64,000 bases of DNA from Dyella_A ginsengisoli (GCF_044904665.1 NZ_JADIKM010000001.1:186001-250000); one strand, 5' to 3'. Positions 44,102 to 52,881 are shown, numbered from the stretch's first letter. Numbers and translations: made by a program. The notes: generated from the letters alone by a model not told the origin.

Positions 44102-46191
44102 AGAATCTCCTTCTCGCTGCCGTGTTCGCGCTGGGCCTCGCCGCCATCGGCTGGATCGTCATCGGCTACGTCGGCAGCAACCCGTTGGGCATGGCGGTCG
44201 CGCTGCTGATCGGCGCCAGCTACCTCGCCGGCGCGGCCGAGCTGTTCCGCTACCGCCAGGCCACCGCCACGCTGCATCGAGCCGTGGAAGAACTCGCCGA
44301 GCCACCGGCAGACCTGGCTAGCTGGTTGCAACGCCTGCATCCCGGCCTGCGCCATGCCGTGCGCCTGCGCGTGGAAGGCGAGCGCGTGGCGCTGCCGGCA
44401 CCGGCGATGACGCCGTACCTGGTCGGCCTGCTGGTGCTGCTGGGCATGCTCGGCACCCTGCTCGGCATGATGGCCACGCTGCGCGGCACCGGTATCGCAT
44501 TGCAGAGCGCGACGGATCTCGCTGCCATCCGCGGCTCGCTGGCCGCGCCGGTCAACGGCCTGGGCTTTGCCTTCGGCACCTCCATCGCGGGTGTCGCCAG
44601 CTCGGCGATGCTCGGCCTGCTCTCCGCGCTGGTGCGCCGCGAGCGACTGCAGGCGGTGCAGGCGCTGGATGCGAAGATCGCCAGCACCCTGCGCGTCCAC
44701 TCGCAGGCGCACCAGCGCGAAGAAAGCTTCCGCCTGCTGCAACAGCAGGCCGCAGCGATGCCTATGCTGGTCGACCGCCTGCAGGCGATGGCCGCCACGC
44801 TGGAACAACACAGCGCCGCCGCGCACGAACGCCAGCACGCCGAGCAGCAGGCCTTCCACCGCCACACCGAAGCGGCCTACACACGCCTGGCCCAGTCGGT
44901 CGAGCAGTCGCTGAAAGACAGCGTGGCCGACAGTGCGCGCACCGCCAGCAGCGTGCTGCAGCCGGTGGTGGAATCCACCCTGGCCAGCCTCGCCCGGGAG
45001 AGCGCCGCAATCCAGGCCAGCGTGAGCGACGCCGTGCAGCGCCAGCTCGACGGCCTCACCGCCGGCTTCGACACCACCGCCCGCACCGTCACCGGCATCT
45101 GGAACGACGCGCTCGCCCAGCACCGGCAGACCAACGAGGCGCACGCGCAGGTACTCGGCGACGCGCTCGTCCGTTTCGCCGAGACCTTCGAGCAGCGCTC
45201 GTCCACCTTGCTGGACGGTGTCGCCGCACGCCTCGACGCCAGTGCCGAGCGCACCGCCGAGGCGTGGAACACCGCGCTGACCAAGCAGGACGCCGCCCAC
45301 GCGGAACTCGCCAGCCGCAACCAGCAGGCACTGGCCGCCGCCAGCGAAACCTTCCAGTCGCACGCCGCCGCACTGGTGCAGGCGGTCGACCGCTCACATG
45401 CGGAACTGCAATCCGCGCTGCAGGCGCGCGACGAGGAACGTCTCGCCGCATGGGCGCACAAGCTCGACGCCATCACCGCCGAACTCGGTGCGCAGTGGCA
45501 AGCCGCCGGCGAGCAGACCGCCAGCCGCCAGCAGGCCATCTGCGACACGCTGGAGAAAACCGCCGGCGACATCAGCGCGCAGACCCAGGCCCACGCCAGC
45601 GCCACCCTCGCCGAGATCGCCCGCCTGGTGGAAGCCGCGTCCGAGGCGCCGCGCGTGGCCGCCGAAGTGGTCGGCGAGCTGCGCCAGAAACTGTCCGACT
45701 CGATGGTGCGCGACACCGCCATGCTGGAAGAGCGCAGCCGCCTTCTGGCCACGCTGGAAACCCTGCTCGATGCGGTGAACCACGCCTCCACCGAACAGCG
45801 CAGCGCCGTCGACGCGCTGGTCAGCACCTCGGCCGACCTGCTCGATCGCGTCGGCAGCCGCTTCGCCGCGCAGATCGACAGCGAGACCGCCAAGCTCGAC
45901 ACCGCCGCCGCCCAGGTCACCGCCAGCGCCGTGGAAGTCGCCAGCCTCGGCGAAGCCTTCGGCGCCGGCGTCGCCCAGTTCGGCCAGGCCAACGACGCGC
46001 TGATGGAACGCCTGGCGCAGATCGCCACCGCGCTGGACACCTCGCTTACCCGCAGCGACGAACAGCTCGCGTACTACGTGGCGCAGGCCAGGGAAGTGGT
46101 CGAACTCAGCGTGCTCTCGCAGCAGCAGATCCTCACCGACATGCAGCAGCTCGCGGGCCGCCGCGCGCCCACGAAGGCAGCGAAGGCATGA
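44095..46191 (+). CDS. DUF802 membrane protein: MotA/TolQ-like stator part with a long helical tail
   Basis: The 698-residue protein has membrane helices at about 4-26, 30-52, 107-128 and 155-180. The third and fourth carry the ExbB/TolQ/MotA pattern (LLVLLGMLGTLLGMM; GLGFAFGTSIAGVASSAML). The remaining 520 residues are Ala/Gln/Glu-rich, without Pro-rich breaks, and predicted to be one long helical or coiled-coil tail in the cytoplasm. The next true gene encodes a MotB-like partner. A proton-driven stator is inferred. The layout recalls ZorA of Zorya defence systems; similarity to that family was not tested. Confidence 0.85.
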   Translation: MLKNLLLAAVFALGLAAIGWIVIGYVGSNPLGMAVALLIGASYLAGAAELFRYRQATATLHRAVEELAEPPADLASWLQRLHPGLRHAVRLRVEGERVALPAPAMTPYLVGLLVLLGMLGTLLGMMATLRGTGIALQSATDLAAIRGSLAAPVNGLGFAFGTSIAGVASSAMLGLLSALVRRERLQAVQALDAKIASTLRVHSQAHQREESFRLLQQQAAAMPMLVDRLQAMAATLEQHSAAAHERQHAEQQAFHRHTEAAYTRLAQSVEQSLKDSVADSARTASSVLQPVVESTLASLARESAAIQASVSDAVQRQLDGLTAGFDTTARTVTGIWNDALAQHRQTNEAHAQVLGDALVRFAETFEQRSSTLLDGVAARLDASAERTAEAWNTALTKQDAAHAELASRNQQALAAASETFQSHAAALVQAVDRSHAELQSALQARDEERLAAWAHKLDAITAELGAQWQAAGEQTASRQQAICDTLEKTAGDISAQTQAHASATLAEIARLVEAASEAPRVAAEVVGELRQKLSDSMVRDTAMLEERSRLLATLETLLDAVNHASTEQRSAVDALVSTSADLLDRVGSRFAAQIDSETAKLDTAAAQVTASAVEVASLGEAFGAGVAQFGQANDALMERLAQIATALDTSLTRSDEQLAYYVAQAREVVELSVLSQQQILTDMQQLAGRRAPTKAAKA

Positions 46192-46364
46192 GCAAGCAGC
46201 CGCAAACCCACCTGTCTGGTCATTCCAGCGGCTCTCAACAGACGAACGTCTGGTCAAGCGGGAATCCATTTCCAAAGACCGTCACGGCAACGCGTCGCCA
46301 GACCGGCGACGTTCAGCCGACGCTCGCCAATTGCCCCGGCCATACGTACCTGCCCACCCCATGA
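46188..46364 (+). other. 58-codon ORF bridging DUF802 and OmpA, with REP-like sequence
   Basis: An ORF begins with an ATGA overlap of the DUF802 stop (46188-46191), encodes 58 residues beginning MSKQPQTH, and ends at TGA 46362-46364, overlapping the OmpA ATG at 46361. Within it, TGGTCATTCCAGCGG and AAGCGGGAATCC look like damaged REP halves. The OmpA gene is in another frame (offset 2). One reading is that the ancestral OmpA gene began at 46188 and a repeat insertion shifted the frame, so that a downstream ATG now serves. Confidence 0.5.
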
Positions 46365-47026
46365 CCGACGAAGTCGAATTCGACCCCGAATCCACCGCCC
46401 CCATCTGGGCCTTCGGCGATCTCATGTCGGTGCTGCTCGGTGCCTTCGTACTGATCCTGGTTGGCGTCATCGGCATGCAGCTGCAGCTCTCGCACAAGCT
46501 CGACGAGGCCGAGAAGCAGCGCCAGGCCGAACTGCGCCGGCGCACCACGCTGGAGCAGGCGCTCGCCACGCCGCTGGCGCAGGGCCGCGTTACCCTGGTC
46601 AACGGCCGCATCGGCATCCGCGGCAGCCTGCTGTTCGCGCTCAACTCCGACCAGCTGCAGCCCGACGGCCGCCAGCTCATCCAGAGCCTGGCCGCGCCGC
46701 TGGCGCAGTACCTGCAATCGCGCGACGAGCTGCTGATGGTCAGCGGCTTCACCGACGACCAGCCCGTGCACGGCGACAACCGCCAGTTCAGCGACAACTG
46801 GGAGCTCTCCGCCCAGCGCGCGCTCACCGTCACCCGCGCCCTGATCGCCGCCGGCGTGCCCGCCAACGCCGTGTTCGCCGCCGCCTTCGGCGCGCAGCAG
46901 CCGGTGAGCGCCAATACCGACGAAACCGGCCGTGCGAAAAATCGCCGCGTGGAAATCGCGCCGATCCCGCGCTCCTCGGCCGCCGACGCTGCGCCGAAGA
47001 ACACCGACCCCGGCCATGCGCCCTGA
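46361..47026 (+). CDS. MotB-like OmpA-family protein, partner of DUF802
   Basis: The 221-residue protein has a short cytoplasmic start, then one membrane helix (about 21-40) preceded by Asp20 in FGDLM, the position of the proton-carrying Asp of MotB. A linker helix follows, then an OmpA-type peptidoglycan-binding domain (SGFTDDQPVHG; AQRALTVTRALI; FGAQQPVSANT; KNRRVEI). It should anchor the DUF802 stator to the cell wall. Start at ATG 46361; a TTG at 46331 is the only in-frame alternative. It overlaps the DUF2894 gene by 11 bp. Confidence 0.9.
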   Translation: MTDEVEFDPESTAPIWAFGDLMSVLLGAFVLILVGVIGMQLQLSHKLDEAEKQRQAELRRRTTLEQALATPLAQGRVTLVNGRIGIRGSLLFALNSDQLQPDGRQLIQSLAAPLAQYLQSRDELLMVSGFTDDQPVHGDNRQFSDNWELSAQRALTVTRALIAAGVPANAVFAAAFGAQQPVSANTDETGRAKNRRVEIAPIPRSSAADAAPKNTDPGHAP

Positions 47027-47546
47027 CACCACCTCGGCCATCCGCGCGCAGCTGATCGCCGCGCTGGAACAACGCGCCGCCAACCTCGACGGCGCCGCGC
47101 GGTGCGTGCTCGATGCGCGGCTGACGGAACTGCGAGCGCTTGATGCCGATGCGCGGGACGAGCAGCGCGACGCCAACGGCGCTTCGCCCGTGCAAAGCCC
47201 GCTGCGCGAACTCACCGACCAACTCACCCGCGAAGCACCCGCCGACCGCGCCGCCTATCCAGACATCCCCGCGCTCGCCGACTTCCGCCAGCTCTGGTCC
47301 ACCCTGCGCGCCGACAGCCAGCTCCAGCAAACCGTCGCCCACACCCCCACCGACGCCGGTCCGCTCAACTCCGCCGCGCTGGCCAGTCGCGCGATCGCAC
47401 TGATGCGCGACACCTCGCCCGGCTACCTGCGCGCGTTCCTCGCCTACGTGGATGACTTGGCGTGGCTGGAGCAATTGGGCACTGCGGGCACGGCAACACA
47501 GGTGACGGCGGCAAAGAAGCGCGCCGCCCGCAAGCCGCCGCGCTGA
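47016..47546 (+). CDS. DUF2894-family protein
   Basis: The 176-residue protein has no signal or membrane helix. Conserved blocks include SPLRELTDQLTRE and SPGYLRAFLAYVDDLAWLEQL, and the C-terminus is Lys/Arg-rich (AAKKRAARK). It is the last gene of the DUF3348-DUF802-OmpA-DUF2894 operon and overlaps the OmpA gene by 11 bp, so it is probably made in proportion to it. The function is unknown; a cytoplasmic subunit of the predicted stator complex is inferred from operon conservation. Confidence 0.85.
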   Translation: MRPDTTSAIRAQLIAALEQRAANLDGAARCVLDARLTELRALDADARDEQRDANGASPVQSPLRELTDQLTREAPADRAAYPDIPALADFRQLWSTLRADSQLQQTVAHTPTDAGPLNSAALASRAIALMRDTSPGYLRAFLAYVDDLAWLEQLGTAGTATQVTAAKKRAARKPPR

Positions 47547-47639
47547 CCGCCCGAACCAGCGAAGCACGCGGTCTGGCCAGGCCGGCGGCAGTGACGCTTG
47601 AAAGTCACCTCCCCACTCTCCCGCCAGCTGCAGTCACCG

Positions 47640-48257
47640 TTACTCCGCGAACGCCGGGCCAGATAGGGCGTCGCAGGAATCCACTTGCCTGGGCCGAAAG
47701 TCGTCGCTGGTGGTGATCCAGCGGTCGCCGAGCACCGAGCGGTAGCAAACCGCCGTTGAAACACTCCGCCGCGCGCGGTCGAGCGCGTCCCACCATTTGA
47801 GCAACGGCTCTTGGTCGGGCTTCTGCATCTTCAGGAAGTTGGCGGAATCCTTGGCGGCGATGGCACGTCCATTCATAGAGCCAGTAATCAGGTGGCCCCG
47901 CAGTGTCTGGAGATCGCCGGCATCCTTGACGCAGCAATGGCGCAACAGGTCAGCCGTATCTTTGATGGGCGCTCCCTGATAGCTCACGGTGAACTTCTCG
48001 ATCAGGGCTGGACCAACACCTGCATTGGCAACGCTCAGCAAAACGACGGCGTCGCCGTTATTCCCCACGTTGCTGGAGTCGTGCTGCAGGTATGGCCACG
48101 AATTGGCCGTGACGAGCTCCTTCATCGCGTGGTGGTTTTGGATCGCGATGATCATCGACGCCACGGAAAGCACCAGCGCGCTCAAGGCCAATATTGTGTC
48201 GATCAGACCGTGTCCCGACTTGTGCGCGTGTGCATGTACCTCAGGTTCTAGTTCCAT
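47640..48257 (-). CDS. Hypothetical membrane-anchored protein
   Basis: The 205-residue protein has one membrane helix (about 19-40) near the N-terminus, after a short HAHAHKSGHG segment, and a C-terminal domain of unknown type containing paired Cys (HCCVKD) and further single Cys. I do not recognise the family. The ATG at 48255-48257 follows AGAGGAAAAGG. It is divergent from the PAS-GGDEF gene. Codon use looks less biased than its neighbours, which would fit an accessory gene. Confidence 0.65.
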   Translation of the reverse strand: MELEPEVHAHAHKSGHGLIDTILALSALVLSVASMIIAIQNHHAMKELVTANSWPYLQHDSSNVGNNGDAVVLLSVANAGVGPALIEKFTVSYQGAPIKDTADLLRHCCVKDAGDLQTLRGHLITGSMNGRAIAAKDSANFLKMQKPDQEPLLKWWDALDRARRSVSTAVCYRSVLGDRWITTSDDFRPRQVDSCDALSGPAFAE

Positions 48258-48458
48258 ATTCAACCTTTTCCTCTCGAGAAAGCGCTGTCGGGGTATTGCG
48301 TGCGGCCGTTTGAAGCGCGCGATCATCGCGACCAACCAAGGGTGCACGCAAGAGCTGGGTGCATGCATCAGCCCGACATAGTTACGGAAACACTGGCGAA
48401 GCTCGCTTGGTCCCATGCTCTGGACGGGACGCCAGCCCTTCGGTGAGCATGGCCCCAC

Positions 48459-50126
48459 ATGCCCGCGCTCCCCACGCCCTCCGATCAACTGCTGCAGCTG
48501 CTGCCCGAAGCCGTGGTGCAGACCGATGCGGCGTGGACGATCACCTACCTCAACCCCGCCTGGAAAACCCTCACCGGCCACCCGGTGGACGAGGCGCTGG
48601 GCCGCTCCCTGCTCGATTTCGTGCACCCGGACGACACGGCGGCGCTGCGCGCCGGCATGCCGGTGTTCCGGCTGCGGCGGGCCGACGCCGACTACCGCTG
48701 GATGCGCCTGCAGCTCAGTCCCACCACGGACGCCGAAGAGCGCGTGATCAGTCGCCAGGGCGTGCTGATCGAGCTCACCGAGATCGGCGAGCAGGTGCTG
48801 ATGGACGATCGCCAGCGCTTCCTGCGGCTGCTGGAACGCATCGATGGCGTGGTGTGGGAGGCCGAGCTCGGCGTGGGCAACACCTTCCTCAGCCCGCAGG
48901 TGGAACGCCTGTTCGGCTATGCGGTGGAGGAGTGGCGTGCCGACCCGGGTTTCTGGCGCGCCCATGTGCACCCGGATGACCTGCCCGACGCGCTGGTCAT
49001 CGACGAGGCCGCCTATCACGCCACCCACAGCTACGCGTACGAGATGAGCTACCGGCTGATCGCCAAGTCCGGCCAGGTGGTGTGGGTGCGCGACCTTTGC
49101 CGCGTGGACGTGGAGCCGGGCCGGCCCAACCGCATGATCGGCCTGATGATCGACGTCACCCGGCAGAAGCACACCGAGCTGGAGCTGCTGCAGTCGCACA
49201 ACCGCTACGCACTCGCCACCCGCGGGTCCAACGACGGCATCTGGGACTGGAACCTGCAGACGGACGTCCTGCATGTGTCCGAGCGCTTCAACGAGATTGT
49301 CGGGCTGGGCGACTGCGGCAACCTGCACGATGGCGGCTGGCACTTTCTGCAACAGCTGATCGATCCCGACGACCAGGAGCGGGTGCAGCTGGCGTACCGC
49401 AGGCACCTGTCGGGTGATCGCCCGAACTTCTCGGTGGATTTCCGCGCGCGTCATGGATCGGGGCGCCTGGTGTGGCTCAACTGGCGCGGGGTGGCCCAGT
49501 TCGAAAACGGCGTGGCCGTGCGCATGGCCGGGTCGCTGAGCGACCTGGCCGAACGCGGCAGCTCCTACGACGCGCTGACCAACCTGCCCGGCCGGCCGTT
49601 GTTCCGCGATCGCCTCGAGCACGCCATCGCGCTGCATCACGACGGTGCTTCCAAGCGTGGTGACACGCCGACACAAGGCGACCCCACCATGTTCGCCGTG
49701 CTGGTGCTGGACCTCGACGGGTTCAAGGCGGTCAACGACACCCTCGGTCACCACGCGGGTGACCAGCTGTTGCAGCAGGTGGCCCGTCGGCTCGAATCCT
49801 GCGTGCGGGCGATCGATCTGGTCGCCCGCATGAGCGGCGATGAGTTCAACGTGCTGCTCGAGTCGGTCGATCACGCCGGTGCCACCGACCGCGCCCACCA
49901 GATCGCCGCCGCGCTCGCCACCCCTTATCAAATCGGCACGCACACCGTGAGCTGCCCCGCCAGCATCGGCGTGGTCAGCAGCCAGGCTGGTTTTGCCACC
50001 ACCGATGACTACCTGCGTGCTGCCGACGCGGCGATGTACCGGGCCAAGAGCCAGCGATTGGGCGTGTGCGTTTATTCCGAGAGCGGGGGCGCTATCGAAT
50101 CAGGCACCGTTCCGAGCTCGACATAA
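48459..50126 (+). CDS. Triple-PAS diguanylate cyclase (GGDEF)
   Basis: The 555-residue cytoplasmic protein has three PAS domains (about 10-115, 125-245, 250-365) with PAC-like ends, then a GGDEF domain. The signature reads SGDEF, a common active variant, and RxxD (RAID) lies five residues before it, the usual inhibitory c-di-GMP site. It likely makes c-di-GMP in response to a small ligand, redox state or light. No membrane helix is present. No EAL domain follows. Confidence 0.92.
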   Translation: MPALPTPSDQLLQLLPEAVVQTDAAWTITYLNPAWKTLTGHPVDEALGRSLLDFVHPDDTAALRAGMPVFRLRRADADYRWMRLQLSPTTDAEERVISRQGVLIELTEIGEQVLMDDRQRFLRLLERIDGVVWEAELGVGNTFLSPQVERLFGYAVEEWRADPGFWRAHVHPDDLPDALVIDEAAYHATHSYAYEMSYRLIAKSGQVVWVRDLCRVDVEPGRPNRMIGLMIDVTRQKHTELELLQSHNRYALATRGSNDGIWDWNLQTDVLHVSERFNEIVGLGDCGNLHDGGWHFLQQLIDPDDQERVQLAYRRHLSGDRPNFSVDFRARHGSGRLVWLNWRGVAQFENGVAVRMAGSLSDLAERGSSYDALTNLPGRPLFRDRLEHAIALHHDGASKRGDTPTQGDPTMFAVLVLDLDGFKAVNDTLGHHAGDQLLQQVARRLESCVRAIDLVARMSGDEFNVLLESVDHAGATDRAHQIAAALATPYQIGTHTVSCPASIGVVSSQAGFATTDDYLRAADAAMYRAKSQRLGVCVYSESGGAIESGTVPSST

Positions 50127-50156
50127 GTGAATCCGATCAGTCGGGACAAAAGTCTT

Positions 50157-50175
50157 GAAAGTCGACTCTGACCCC
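50157..50175 (+). repeat. 19-bp GAAAGT-GACTCTGACCCC repeat, copy 1
   Basis: GAAAGTCGACTCTGACCCC occurs 31 bp after the GGDEF stop. Near-identical copies are at 50926 and, inverted, at 51742. Such sequences are commonly found beside REP-associated or IS-type elements in this order. Confidence 0.7.
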
Positions 50176-50212
50176 TGATTCTGCGATTCGGCTCTGCCTT
50201 CTATCTCCCGGC

Positions 50213-50851
50213 TCACCCCTGGTGTTCAAGGGTCTCCAGAGCGGCCTCAATGGGTTCCGGGTCGCCACCGCCCGGTTCCGCATATGCGGTCAAGGCCTCG
50301 ACGAGACCTACCAGCCGACCGGCGCGGGAGTTCGCCCTCGGACTCCACGTTGATCCGCACCCTGCGCCGGTCACCAGGAAGTAGAAGGTCGTTCCATCCA
50401 CCCCGAATGGTCGAGGAGCTGCCGCCTCGGATACGTCCACGCGGACCTGGGCCACCAGTCGCTGCGCCAGGCGAGGCGAAAGCGCTGCAGAACCTCGCCT
50501 CGTAGCTTCAAAATGACCGTCCGGACCGGTACCCGCCTGAACCCATGCGAGCTCCAGACGCTCGACCCGGCCGCCCGAGATGCGCACCGCCGTCGGACTC
50601 GAGAAGGACGGGAAGCGGAGCACGGTGACCGCGACCTGACCGGGCGGCGTAGCGGGCACTATCGTCAGCCCTTGAAGTGTTTCCGGCGCGCAGGGGCTGA
50701 GGGCCACTGCAATCCGGGCGGCTTCGGCTCGAACAGCTTCTTCGTGGGCTTCACGTTCCCGAGTCGAATGGCTCACGACAGGTGCCGCGACCAGCCCACC
50801 GCAGAGCAAGGCCATCAGGGCAGAGAGCAGAACAATTCGTCGCACATCCAT
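50213..50851 (-). CDS. Hypothetical exported protein
   Basis: The 212-residue protein has an N-terminal membrane or signal segment (about 5-23) and a Cys in LSPCAPETL and another in GAGCGSTW that could pair in the periplasm. I do not recognise the family. It lies between two copies of the 19-bp repeat and transposase debris, so it is probably part of an accessory island. Confidence 0.6.
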   Translation of the reverse strand: MDVRRIVLLSALMALLCGGLVAAPVVSHSTREREAHEEAVRAEAARIAVALSPCAPETLQGLTIVPATPPGQVAVTVLRFPSFSSPTAVRISGGRVERLELAWVQAGTGPDGHFEATRRGSAALSPRLAQRLVAQVRVDVSEAAAPRPFGVDGTTFYFLVTGAGCGSTWSPRANSRAGRLVGLVEALTAYAEPGGGDPEPIEAALETLEHQG

Positions 50852-50925
50852 GACCTTCCCCCGAGATGCTGCACTGATGTTCCGCTTGCCAAAGTGGACC
50901 TGGCAAGGTTCGCTTCAGTGGCTCG

Positions 50926-50944
50926 AAAGTGCACTCTGACCCCT
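50926..50944 (+). repeat. 19-bp repeat, copy 2
   Basis: GAAAGTGCACTCTGACCCC; its inverse at 51742-51760 differs at one position. Together they enclose transposase debris and the lower-GC orphan gene. Confidence 0.75.
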
Positions 50945-50959
50945 GTTTCCCCTGTTTCC

Positions 50960-51036
50960 CTTAGACGGCCGGGCCGACGCATCAAATGCACTGCCTCACG
51001 CTTGAGCTGGGCGGTAAAACGCTGCCGTTTCTCCAT
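50960..51036 (-). pseudogene. N-terminal remnant of an IS3-type OrfA transposase
   Basis: An ATG at 51034-51036 starts MEKRQRFTAQLKREAV, the typical N-terminus of IS3-family OrfA. After about 22 residues the reading frame passes into the 19-bp repeat and loses any transposase likeness. Only this fragment remains. Confidence 0.6.
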
Positions 51037-51105
51037 CGAACGCCCCGTGCGAGGATTGTCCTCGCCTTGTGGTGTCCAAGAGAGCGGGACGAGCCCAACC
51101 TGACC

Positions 51106-51135
51106 CCGTTAGCTGTAATGCCGTTAGCTGTAATT
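51106..51135. repeat. 15-bp tandem duplication upstream of the orphan gene
   Basis: CCGTTAGCTGTAATG is directly followed by CCGTTAGCTGTAATT, 14 bp before the ATG at 51150. It may be a slippage or insertion scar. Confidence 0.7.
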
Positions 51136-51149
51136 GCAGTGAGGTAGTT

Positions 51150-51722
51150 ATGACCAAAACCACCCTTGATAAATCAGAACTCGCGGTCCGCTTGCTCGAT
51201 CGCGCAATTCGTATGTTTTTTGATGGTGATGACACTCTTTTCGTCATGACGATGGCGCACCCGGCACATTTGCTTCTCCAAAACATGGCCGAACGCAAGT
51301 TTCCTAACGGCAACGGGAGCAAACAGGTCTGGGATCGGCTGAACGCCGATGGCGTAAAAGTCTTGGAAGATGGAACGCAGATTGAAACATACAACCAGTT
51401 CCTAAACTATCTTCACAGGGTGCCCAACGCCGCGAAGCACGCTAACAAGCTTGAGGAAACGCACGTCACTTACGACGAAGGAAATGCCGCAGCTATTATG
51501 GCGGCCGCATGCCTACATGCCCAGCAGCTTGAATGTGGCACCCCTTTCCATCTCACATACATGGTATGGCGCATGGCAGTTGGCGGCACATTTGGAGAGT
51601 CTCCCGATGACGCCACCAAGGAGTATGTCGATATAAATTTTCCAGGCATCCGCGAGATGTCAAAAGCTGCGCAGCTTGAAGCAGGACGTAACGCCATTTC
51701 TGCACTAATGGCTAGGCGATAA
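51150..51722 (+). CDS. Hypothetical protein of lower GC, likely acquired
   Basis: The 190-residue soluble protein has no signal or membrane segment. It contains His/Met/Leu-rich helices (TMAHPAHLLLQNM; NFLNYLHRVPNAAKHANK). I do not recognise the family. Base composition is visibly less GC-rich than the rest of the window, with many A/T-ending codons. It sits inside a region bounded by inverted 19-bp repeats next to a transposase fragment, so recent transfer is likely. Start ATG 51150, with GAGG upstream. Confidence 0.75.
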   Translation: MTKTTLDKSELAVRLLDRAIRMFFDGDDTLFVMTMAHPAHLLLQNMAERKFPNGNGSKQVWDRLNADGVKVLEDGTQIETYNQFLNYLHRVPNAAKHANKLEETHVTYDEGNAAAIMAAACLHAQQLECGTPFHLTYMVWRMAVGGTFGESPDDATKEYVDINFPGIREMSKAAQLEAGRNAISALMARR

Positions 51723-51741
51723 ATGAAGTTGATCCAAAGAA

Positions 51742-51760
51742 GGGGTCAGAGTGGACTTTC
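51742..51760 (-). repeat. 19-bp repeat, copy 3 (inverted)
   Basis: GGGGTCAGAGTGGACTTTC, 19 bp after the orphan gene stop, is the inverse of copy 2 with one change. The remaining gap up to 51985 holds only a possible protein remnant on the minus strand (51820-51980), which I cannot identify. Confidence 0.75.
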
Positions 51761-51984
51761 GCCGCTGCTCTCCCAGCGTCAGTGTCACCAGGTGCGCTCC
51801 ACAAAACTAACTCTACCAATCAATCAACAGTAACGAGGTCAGGTTCACTTCCCAAGGCCGCCCGTCCAGCGGCTTCATCCCACTTCCTTGAGTTGGGGAG
51901 GAGCATCCATGCCGAGCCGTCAGTCGTATCGATCACAGGCGTGATGTCGCTGAAGCCCTTCGCCTCAACCTGCAGGTCACCTCC

Positions 51985-52764
51985 GTGAACTCGAACAACC
52001 TCCTCCTTTACGCCCTCGGCCTCGGCGCGGTCCTGGTGATGGCCATTGCCACCTGGCTGCTGAGCGTCGCCAAGCGCAACGTGGCGATCGTCGACAGCGT
52101 CTGGTCGCTGATGTTTATCGCCGAGGCGTGCATCTACGTGTTCGGCGCGCCGGCGCCGAGTGCGCGTGGCCTGCTGGTGGCGGCGCTGGTGGGCATCTGG
52201 GGCTTGCGCCTTTCGCTGCACATCACCGTGCGCGGTTGGGGGCACGGCGAGGATCGGCGCTACCAGGCAATCCGCGAGCGCAACGAGCCGGGCTTTGCGT
52301 TGAAGAGCCTGTATCTGGTGTTTGTGCTGCAGGCGGTGCTGGCGTGGATCATTTCGCTGCCGCTGTTCGGTGCCGCGATGGGTGCTTCCGCGCTGGGGCC
52401 GCTGGATGCGGTCGGCGTGCTGCTGTGGCTGGTGGGTTTCGTGTTCGAGGCCGGGGGCGACTGGCAGCTCAGCCGCTTCAAGGCCGACCCGGCGAACAAG
52501 GGCAAGGTGATGGATCGCGGGCTGTGGCGCTGGACGCGGCATCCCAACTACTTCGGCGACTTCTGCGTGTGGTGGGGGCTGTACCTCATCGCGCTGTCGG
52601 CAGGCGCGTGGTGGAGCGTGGTGGGCCCGCTGCTGATGTCGGTGCTGCTGATGCGCGTGTCCGGGGTGACCCTGCTGGAAAAGGACATTGGCGAGCGTCG
52701 CCCCCAATACGCCGAGTACATCCGGCGCACCAACGCGTTTTTCCCCGGGCCGCGCAAGCGTTGA
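51985..52764 (+). CDS. DUF1295 membrane protein (steroid 5-alpha-reductase-like)
   Basis: The 259-residue protein has about seven membrane helices and the conserved C-terminal segment WRWTRHPNYFGDFCVWWG, followed by EKDIGERRPQYAEYIRRTNAFFP. DUF1295 is related to steroid 5-alpha reductases and isoprenylcysteine methyltransferases and may reduce or methylate a lipid. The start is GTG at 51985. The substrate is unknown. Confidence 0.88.
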   Translation: MNSNNLLLYALGLGAVLVMAIATWLLSVAKRNVAIVDSVWSLMFIAEACIYVFGAPAPSARGLLVAALVGIWGLRLSLHITVRGWGHGEDRRYQAIRERNEPGFALKSLYLVFVLQAVLAWIISLPLFGAAMGASALGPLDAVGVLLWLVGFVFEAGGDWQLSRFKADPANKGKVMDRGLWRWTRHPNYFGDFCVWWGLYLIALSAGAWWSVVGPLLMSVLLMRVSGVTLLEKDIGERRPQYAEYIRRTNAFFPGPRKR

Positions 52765-52881
52765 GCAGCGGTGCGTTCCGGCTCGCCGGCTCGCGTCCAT
52801 CCGCGGCACCGTCGGTTGACCCTCGCCGGGCGCGTGCATCGCGTGCCCCATTTCGATTCCATCCCTGTCGCCGGACATGTC

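Noticed and set aside
43271..47546. A complete Zorya defence system
   Set aside because: The stator pair is similar in layout, but no ZorC, ZorD helicase or ZorE nuclease gene is adjacent; the lhr helicase 6 kb away is on the other strand and of a different family.
47640..49943. Very long minus-strand ORF opposite the PAS-GGDEF gene
   Set aside because: Only its last 205 codons look like protein; the rest is antisense to strong PAS and GGDEF motifs.
50213..51722. Toxin-antitoxin pair formed by the two hypothetical genes
   Set aside because: They are on opposite strands, separated by transposon debris, and one is exported; no toxin or antitoxin motif is seen.
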